Assembly (NCBI GenBank): GCA_903883645.1
Contig: CAISBR010000013.1
Span: 1-42,676 of the forward strand
Length of the DNA: 42,676 nucleotides
Reading direction: 5' to 3'
Source: an uncultured Myxococcales bacterium
GTDB taxonomy: Bacteria > Myxococcota_A > UBA9042
Within the stretch, counting starts at the first letter, position 1; the number at the start of each line of letters is the position of its first letter. Made by a program: the position numbers and the translations under genes. Positions 38,454-42,676 of this stretch are shown piece after piece. Under the pieces are notes generated by a model. The model made no database searches, was not told where the DNA came from, and saw only the letters and a list, made by a program, of their open reading frames with translations.

Positions 38454-39722
38454 TCATAGTGGCCATTGCAGCGACACGCCCCCCGGCGACACCGCCAGCG
38501 AGGGCAGCGTCAAAGTGGGCCATGCGGAGCGGGCCGTGAGCACTGCCGAACCCGCCTCAGCCGACGCCGGTGCCGCCTTGGCCGACGGTGCCAGCAGCCA
38601 CCACAGCGAACCCAGCGCCACCAGCGTGCCACCGCCGGCAAGGGCGTAGTTGGCGAAGTTGGCGTTGTTCAGCACGGCCTGGTGGTAGGTGGCGAATTGG
38701 CTGTCGTAGTTGGCCTTGCTCAGACCCTGGCCAGAAAGATCGTTAGCAGACGCGGCGTTCTGACTGGCCTGCCAGCCAAAGAAGCCGCCCGCACCCACCG
38801 CCAGCACGCCTAGCGCGCTCAGCACTACCGGCCCCAGCGTATGCACCGGGCTGCGGCGCACCTTGGGCCGGTCTTGGAACTCGACCACCGGGCCCTCGTC
38901 GGGCTTTTTGATGTCGGGTTCAACGGTATCGGACCCCTTGTGCTTGGGGCGGGTGGTGTCGGCCAGCTGCGGCGCTGCGTCGTCGGCAGCTAGGGCGATC
39001 GCCATCAGGTCCGCGCTTTCGGCAGTAACCTGCAAAGTACGGAGATCGCTTTGGAAACCCTTTAACGAGCTGTAGACCGCGTACGAGCCGGGCGCCAAGT
39101 ACAGCCACCCCGTCCCCAGGGCAATCCGGTCGGCGCTGCGCTTGCTGCTTTTGCGGGGATCACCATTGGATTCACCGGGCTGCTGGCGTGTCAACTCGAC
39201 CCGCGCCCCTTCAGGCGCCACCTGTAGCGCCACGCGGACCAGGCCGGACGGCACCAGCGGCGTCAAGCGGGCGATTTCGGCGTCGACCTGCGCCCGCTCG
39301 TCGGGGCTGAGCGCGTGGCTCAGGGCGCGGCGCAGCGCATCGTGGGCCTCGGCATAGAGCTTGGCGCGTTCGGCACTTCGGGCATAGCCGGCCAAGAAGC
39401 TGACATCGGGATACTTGCGGTAGGCGGCGCGGAAATGCTCGGCCGCGACCTCGTCGGCGCCGCCGCGGGCTTCGACGCGGGCCAGGGCCGCCAGCCGCAA
39501 GGCCGCGGAATAGCGCGCCGGGGTAGCGATTTCGGGCACGGGCTTGCCGAGCGTCACATCGGACAAGCCGCCGCCGCAGCCGGCCAGGGCAAAGGCGAGC
39601 AGGGTAAACCATGTGATTTGGCGAGAGAATTGGTGGCGCAGTCGCTGTAACGTGGTCGCACCCTCGCGGGCCTTGTCCGGCGTGAAAAAGGCAATCAGAT
39701 TGGGCTTGGGGCCGACCATCAT
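38454..39722 (-). CDS. Lipoprotein with TPR/PEGA-like features and two C-terminal hydrophobic segments
   Basis: 422 residues. Two adjacent ATGs (39722, 39719) fit the start. The N-region before the lipobox LAGC (Cys49) is unusually long. Residues 60-150 are helical, TPR-like (AARVEAR, EHFRAAYRKYPDVSFLAGYARSAER). A PEGA-like beta region follows (VALQVAPEGARVELT, LYLAPGSYAVYSSLKGFQSDL). After an acidic/Lys linker there are two hydrophobic helices (about 300-325, TLGPVVLSALGVLAVGAGGF; about 365-385, LAGGGTLVALGSLWWLL). This architecture recurs in myxobacterial lipoproteins of unknown role. A near-perfect promoter lies just before the ATG (39728-39756). The MopE-cassette gene starts 40 bp downstream. 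Confidence 0.75.
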   Translation of the reverse strand: MMVGPKPNLIAFFTPDKAREGATTLQRLRHQFSRQITWFTLLAFALAGCGGGLSDVTLGKPVPEIATPARYSAALRLAALARVEARGGADEVAAEHFRAAYRKYPDVSFLAGYARSAERAKLYAEAHDALRRALSHALSPDERAQVDAEIARLTPLVPSGLVRVALQVAPEGARVELTRQQPGESNGDPRKSSKRSADRIALGTGWLYLAPGSYAVYSSLKGFQSDLRTLQVTAESADLMAIALAADDAAPQLADTTRPKHKGSDTVEPDIKKPDEGPVVEFQDRPKVRRSPVHTLGPVVLSALGVLAVGAGGFFGWQASQNAASANDLSGQGLSKANYDSQFATYHQAVLNNANFANYALAGGGTLVALGSLWWLLAPSAKAAPASAEAGSAVLTARSAWPTLTLPSLAVSPGGVSLQWPL

Positions 39723-39727
39723 GGTAC

Positions 39728-39756
39728 AGCGTATGCGCGGGGGCCGGCACTGTCAA
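39728..39756 (-). promoter_or_regulatory. Leaderless promoter of the TPR/PEGA-like lipoprotein gene
   Basis: On the minus strand: TTGACA (39756-39751, perfect), 17-bp spacer, TACGCT (39733-39728), followed by GTACC and ATGATG. Transcription would begin at or within the paired start codons, so a Shine-Dalgarno site is absent by design. Confidence 0.6.
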
Positions 39757-39797
39757 CGAAAGCGCAGAGCTTGCACCGGCGCTTGGTCGGCAACCTC

Positions 39798-40067
39798 CTA
39801 ACCCAGGGCGGCTTTCATGCGGGCAAGCCACGGTGCGACATCGGGGTCGAGGCCGTAGCTGCGGCCCGCTTCTTTGAATTTGGCGGCACCGGTGCTGGCA
39901 TCCAGGCCGTGGGCCGAAAACGCCCGCTCTTGAATGGCCATGGGCAGCGCCATCATCGCCGGCACATCGCCGCTGGCCTTGGCGGTGGCGAAATTGCTTT
40001 TGAAGTTGGGGTCTTCGAAGCCCTCGACGATGATTGCCAAAATGGCCATGAACGTAGCTTTTTCCAT
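39798..40067 (-). CDS. Small conserved-looking protein of unknown function
   Basis: 89 residues, not recognised. It begins MEKATFMAILAIIVEGFEDPNF and appears as a compact helical protein with a GLDPDVAPWLARMKAAL end. No Cys, no signal peptide. The strong ribosome-binding site AGAGGA lies before the ATG. It sits 22 bp after the AAA+ ATPase stop, so it is probably co-transcribed with it and might be its partner. Small size and position are the only functional hints. Confidence 0.7.
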   Translation of the reverse strand: MEKATFMAILAIIVEGFEDPNFKSNFATAKASGDVPAMMALPMAIQERAFSAHGLDASTGAAKFKEAGRSYGLDPDVAPWLARMKAALG

Positions 40068-40089
40068 GATTTCCTCTGGGGTTGCGGGG

Positions 40090-42477
40090 CTAGCCCGCAG
40101 GTTCGTCGGCGTACTGGCGCACCACCCGGCCAGCGTCTTTGTATTCGCGCTCTGCCGCTCGGGCTAAGTGTAGGTAACTAATCGGCTTAGTTTCTTCGGC
40201 GGCCCACACCGCCGCGCGGATCACCGCGTTTTGGATCTGGCCGCCCGTCAGCTCGTAATCGGCCGCCAAGTCTTTGAATTTTAAGTTGGGTTCGCGCGGC
40301 GCATCGGCCGGGATCATCACCGACCACAGCCGCTCGCGCTCGGGCAATTCGGGCGCGGGGAAGCTGGGTTTGAAGCGAATGCGCCGCATAAAAGCGTTGT
40401 CGATGCTTTCGGGGTTGTTGGTGGTCAAGATGACGACACCGTCAAAATCCTCAAGCCGTTGCAGCAGATAGTTCACTTCTAAGTTGGCGTAGCGGTCGAC
40501 CGAGCTCTGCACATCGGTTCGTTTGGCAAACAGCGAGTCCGCCTCGTCAAAAAGTAGTGCAATACCCGAGTCTTGGCTGGCATCGAACAGCTTGCTCAGG
40601 CGCTCTTCGGTCTCGCCGATGTACTTGCTGACCACGCTGGCGAGATCGACGCGAAACAGCTCTAGGCCCAGATCGCGGGCGACAAGGCCGGCACACAGTG
40701 TCTTGCCCGTGCCAGAAGGTCCTGAAAACATAGCGGTTAGTGCGCGACCGTAGCCCATGGTGCGGCCGTAGCCCTGCTCGTCGAGCACAAAGGCGGCGTG
40801 CTTGCCAAAACGCACCATTTCGCGAAGGGTTTCGCGGGTATCGTCGGGCAAGATGGTGTTCTCCCAACGGCCGCGCACGTTGATACGGGTCGCCAGGCCA
40901 CTGAGCCGCGAGCTGGCCACATCGCGCACCGCCCGCTCCACATCGCTCAGATGCACCTGCGCCGCCATGCCGCGCTGCCGCGACACCGCCTGCGCTAGGT
41001 TGATGGTCAGGTCGATCTCGTCGACGCCAAACTTGAAAACGCTGACAGTCTGAACAGTATCGTCGACATCGCGGTCGGCCATTTTGCCGGTCAAGCGCTG
41101 CTGCCACAGGGCCTTGCGCTCGTCGATGCTGGGCGGCGCGGTCGGCAGCTCTAGGCAGCCCAGCTCGCGCAGTAGGGCCAAGTGCGCGCGCGGCGACAGC
41201 TTTTGCTCCTCGGTGCGCCGCGAGGCCCGCGCATGAAAAAACATCGTGGTCGTCTCGGGTTGCAGCAGCTGTACCAGCGCCGCCAGCCGCTCGGCGCCGT
41301 GCTCGCCCGCGTCCATCGCCTGCACTTCGCTAAAGAAGACGCCGGCCCGCACCAGCCGCGCCCGCCCCAGCACCTGGCCCACTTGGTCTAAGCTGCCGGC
41401 GGCCAGCAGCACATCCAGGCGCACCTCGAGCAGGCCTTCGCCAAATGTTTCAAGGGCTTCGCGGGCGATCCCCAGCGCTCCGGCGCGCTCGGGCCCCAGC
41501 ACCAAGAATCGCCGACCGCTGCGAAAGCCCCGGGTTAGGGCATCGCGCAGGCTGGGCGCCATGGGGGTCGAAGAGCGCTCGCCCTGGCTCGCCTCGCCGT
41601 GCGGGTGGTACAGCAGGCCGCGCACATCGTCTAAGCGGATCGGCAGACCCAGCAGATGGCCGGGCACAAAAGCCCCAGAACGATAGCGCATTCCGGCCGC
41701 CACCTCGCCCGAGGCGACGATCAGACCATAGCGCACCAGTGTCGCGGTAGAGGTCAGCGCCGCCAGCACCGCCTTGCCGCGCACCGCGAACGGATCGGCG
41801 GCGTGCTGCAAGAAGTCTTCGGGCCAGGCCACTCGCGCGGTGTCGCGCCATAGGGCCCGGTAAAGCCACAGAAATTCGGGCGCAATCTCGGGTGCGAGCA
41901 GCAGCCACAGCAGATCGCACTCCAGATCGCTCAGACCGAACACCACGCGCAACTCGTCGAAACGCTGGGCCGATTCGCTAGTCGGCGTCAGATCGTCGTA
42001 GTGCACCGCCAGCCGCGCTTCCATGCGATCGACAAAGGCCACCTTTTCGGGGTCCAGCGCCTCGCCGCGCAGGCAGCGCATGCACGTAGTATCAAGGGTT
42101 TGCGCAGCACCAGCCGGCAGCGGATTGCGGCTAGCGTCCTCGGTCGTGCGATCCCAGGGCCGCAGCACCACCAGATAGCGCTGCAGCATCGCGCGCACCC
42201 GGTCGAGGTAGGGCTGCAGCTCGGCGCCCGCACCCGCCAGCCAGGGGCGGTCGAGCACCGGAGCGGTGTTTTCGCTAGGCCCACCCAGCTCGGCGCGGAT
42301 CAGGTTCCGCAGCAGATCAACTTGCAATTCGCTGAGTTCATCGGTCGACAGATCGGGATCGATGCGCGCGTCGGCCAGCAGCGTCTTGGCGCGCGACCGC
42401 GAGATGCCGGGCAGGTAGGTAAGCGCCGTTTCGACGGGGCGATTGGGCGGAAGTCCTGAAATACCGGTGCGTGCCAT
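40090..42477 (-). CDS. AAA+ ATPase of the type associated with contractile injection systems
   Basis: 795 residues. The C-terminal AAA+ module (about 560-780) has Walker A GPSGTGKT (Lys592), Walker B LLFDEADSLF, YIGETEERLSKLFD and the arginine-finger region NAFMRRIRFKPSFPAPELPERERLW. Its wording (VVSKYIGETE, YANLEVNYLLQRLE) closely matches the ATPase of extracellular contractile injection systems (Afp15/Pvc15-type) as I remember it. The N-terminal half is a degenerate AAA-like region without a P-loop (FLVLGPERAGALG). Residues 20-60 look like helix-hairpin-helix (LPGISRSRAKTLLADARI). No sheath, tube or baseplate gene is in the window, so a role outside injection systems is possible. The ATG is at 42477 with a leaderless-type promoter. 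The 89-residue gene follows after 22 bp. Confidence 0.85.
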   Translation of the reverse strand: MARTGISGLPPNRPVETALTYLPGISRSRAKTLLADARIDPDLSTDELSELQVDLLRNLIRAELGGPSENTAPVLDRPWLAGAGAELQPYLDRVRAMLQRYLVVLRPWDRTTEDASRNPLPAGAAQTLDTTCMRCLRGEALDPEKVAFVDRMEARLAVHYDDLTPTSESAQRFDELRVVFGLSDLECDLLWLLLAPEIAPEFLWLYRALWRDTARVAWPEDFLQHAADPFAVRGKAVLAALTSTATLVRYGLIVASGEVAAGMRYRSGAFVPGHLLGLPIRLDDVRGLLYHPHGEASQGERSSTPMAPSLRDALTRGFRSGRRFLVLGPERAGALGIAREALETFGEGLLEVRLDVLLAAGSLDQVGQVLGRARLVRAGVFFSEVQAMDAGEHGAERLAALVQLLQPETTTMFFHARASRRTEEQKLSPRAHLALLRELGCLELPTAPPSIDERKALWQQRLTGKMADRDVDDTVQTVSVFKFGVDEIDLTINLAQAVSRQRGMAAQVHLSDVERAVRDVASSRLSGLATRINVRGRWENTILPDDTRETLREMVRFGKHAAFVLDEQGYGRTMGYGRALTAMFSGPSGTGKTLCAGLVARDLGLELFRVDLASVVSKYIGETEERLSKLFDASQDSGIALLFDEADSLFAKRTDVQSSVDRYANLEVNYLLQRLEDFDGVVILTTNNPESIDNAFMRRIRFKPSFPAPELPERERLWSVMIPADAPREPNLKFKDLAADYELTGGQIQNAVIRAAVWAAEETKPISYLHLARAAEREYKDAGRVVRQYADEPAG

Positions 42478-42483
42478 AGGGGC

Positions 42484-42512
42484 AGGCTACGCGGGGCGCC
42501 TGTGGTCGTCAA
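42484..42512 (-). promoter_or_regulatory. Leaderless promoter of the AAA+ ATPase gene
   Basis: On the minus strand: TTGACG (42512-42507), 17-bp spacer, TAGCCT (42489-42484), then six bases (GCCCCT) before the ATG at 42477. Same geometry as the lipoprotein promoter at 39728-39756. Confidence 0.5.
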
Positions 42513-42540
42513 TCGGTTGGGGCAGCTGCGGGGCAACCCC

Positions 42541-42570
42541 TAGACAAACCGCAAGCTTCTGCGGTATCAG
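42541..42570 (+). promoter_or_regulatory. Candidate promoter of a gene at the right edge
   Basis: TAGACA (42541-42546, five of six to TTGACA), 18-bp spacer, TATCAG (42565-42570). It points rightward and is divergent to the AAA+ gene. The spacer contains CCGCA-AGCTTC-TGCGG, a small inverted repeat. Confidence 0.4.
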
Positions 42571-42609
42571 CCCGCCGCAAGCTCGCCGCGTCGAGCGCCC
42601 TGGATCGCC

Positions 42610-42676
42610 GTGCTGCCGCGCCGTCTTGCCCAACTTACCCTGCTTATTCTGGGTCTTATGCCCCTTGCCGCGCCGC
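42610..42676 (+). CDS. Partial gene at the window edge, signal peptide only
   Basis: From a GTG at 42610 the frame reads (M)LPRRLAQLTLLILGLMPLAAP, a textbook signal peptide start with a positive N-region and hydrophobic core. It runs off the window. The frame upstream of the GTG has no ATG, and the promoter candidate lies 40 bp upstream. An ATG within the hydrophobic core (42658) is a less likely start. No function can be given. Confidence 0.4.
   Translation, partial: MLPRRLAQLTLLILGLMPLAAP

Overview
The window (42.7 kb, high GC) looks like a chromosomal segment of a Myxococcota-type (former deltaproteobacterial) bacterium. The reasons are the many secreted lipoproteins, an array of MopE-type CDGxDNDCDG cassettes, a very large thrombospondin type 3 (TSP3) repeat protein with a MYXO-CTERM-like tail, an Asp/Ala-rich VWA lipoprotein and an orphan NtrC-type regulator. 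The lineage is inferred from protein style only; no rRNA or tRNA gene was seen. Twenty-two complete or nearly complete protein genes are supported, plus one partial gene at the right edge and one possible gene relic.

Left part (1-9968): a Ski2-like RNA helicase with a DUF3516-type tail, a gap with a possible gene relic, and a threonine-synthase-like PLP enzyme. A tight minus-strand operon follows: dacB (PBP4), birA, aroC and a membrane-associated protein of unknown function. nadC diverges from dacB.

Middle (9994-23524): the 2000-residue TSP3 protein is continuous in one frame with a C-terminal outer-membrane beta-barrel. Next come a divergent RlmI-like rRNA methyltransferase, a fused ADP-forming acyl-CoA synthetase, a signal-less peptidoglycan-binding/CHAP hydrolase, a Cys-rich lipoprotein, a delta3-delta2-enoyl-CoA isomerase-like crotonase, and a 759-bp region with no credible gene.

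Right part (23525-42676): RNase E/G with a long disordered tail is followed by four tandem 15-bp units that each carry an in-frame TAG. Then come an NtrC-family activator coupled to an unknown helical protein, a lipoprotein with a clear promoter and intrinsic terminator, and the VWA lipoprotein. On the minus strand lies a five-gene run: AAA+ ATPase of the contractile-injection-system-associated type, an 89-residue protein, a lipoprotein with TPR/PEGA-like features, the MopE-cassette lipoprotein, and mpl (murein peptide recycling).

Functional themes are cell envelope (dacB, mpl, CHAP hydrolase, TSP3/barrel protein, five lipoproteins), RNA metabolism (helicase, RlmI, RNase E) and acyl-CoA/cofactor metabolism (ADP-forming synthetase, enoyl-CoA isomerase, BirA, NadC, AroC). 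Several promoters read by eye follow TTGNNN-17-(T/C)ANNCT. Three of them sit 5-6 nt before an ATG, which predicts leaderless mRNAs. I found no complete, obviously new defence or secretion system. The strongest unusual items are the TSP3-sorting tail-barrel fusion, the multi-TAG array between rne and the NtrC gene, a dispersed 21-bp intergenic motif, and the AAA+/lipoprotein cluster.
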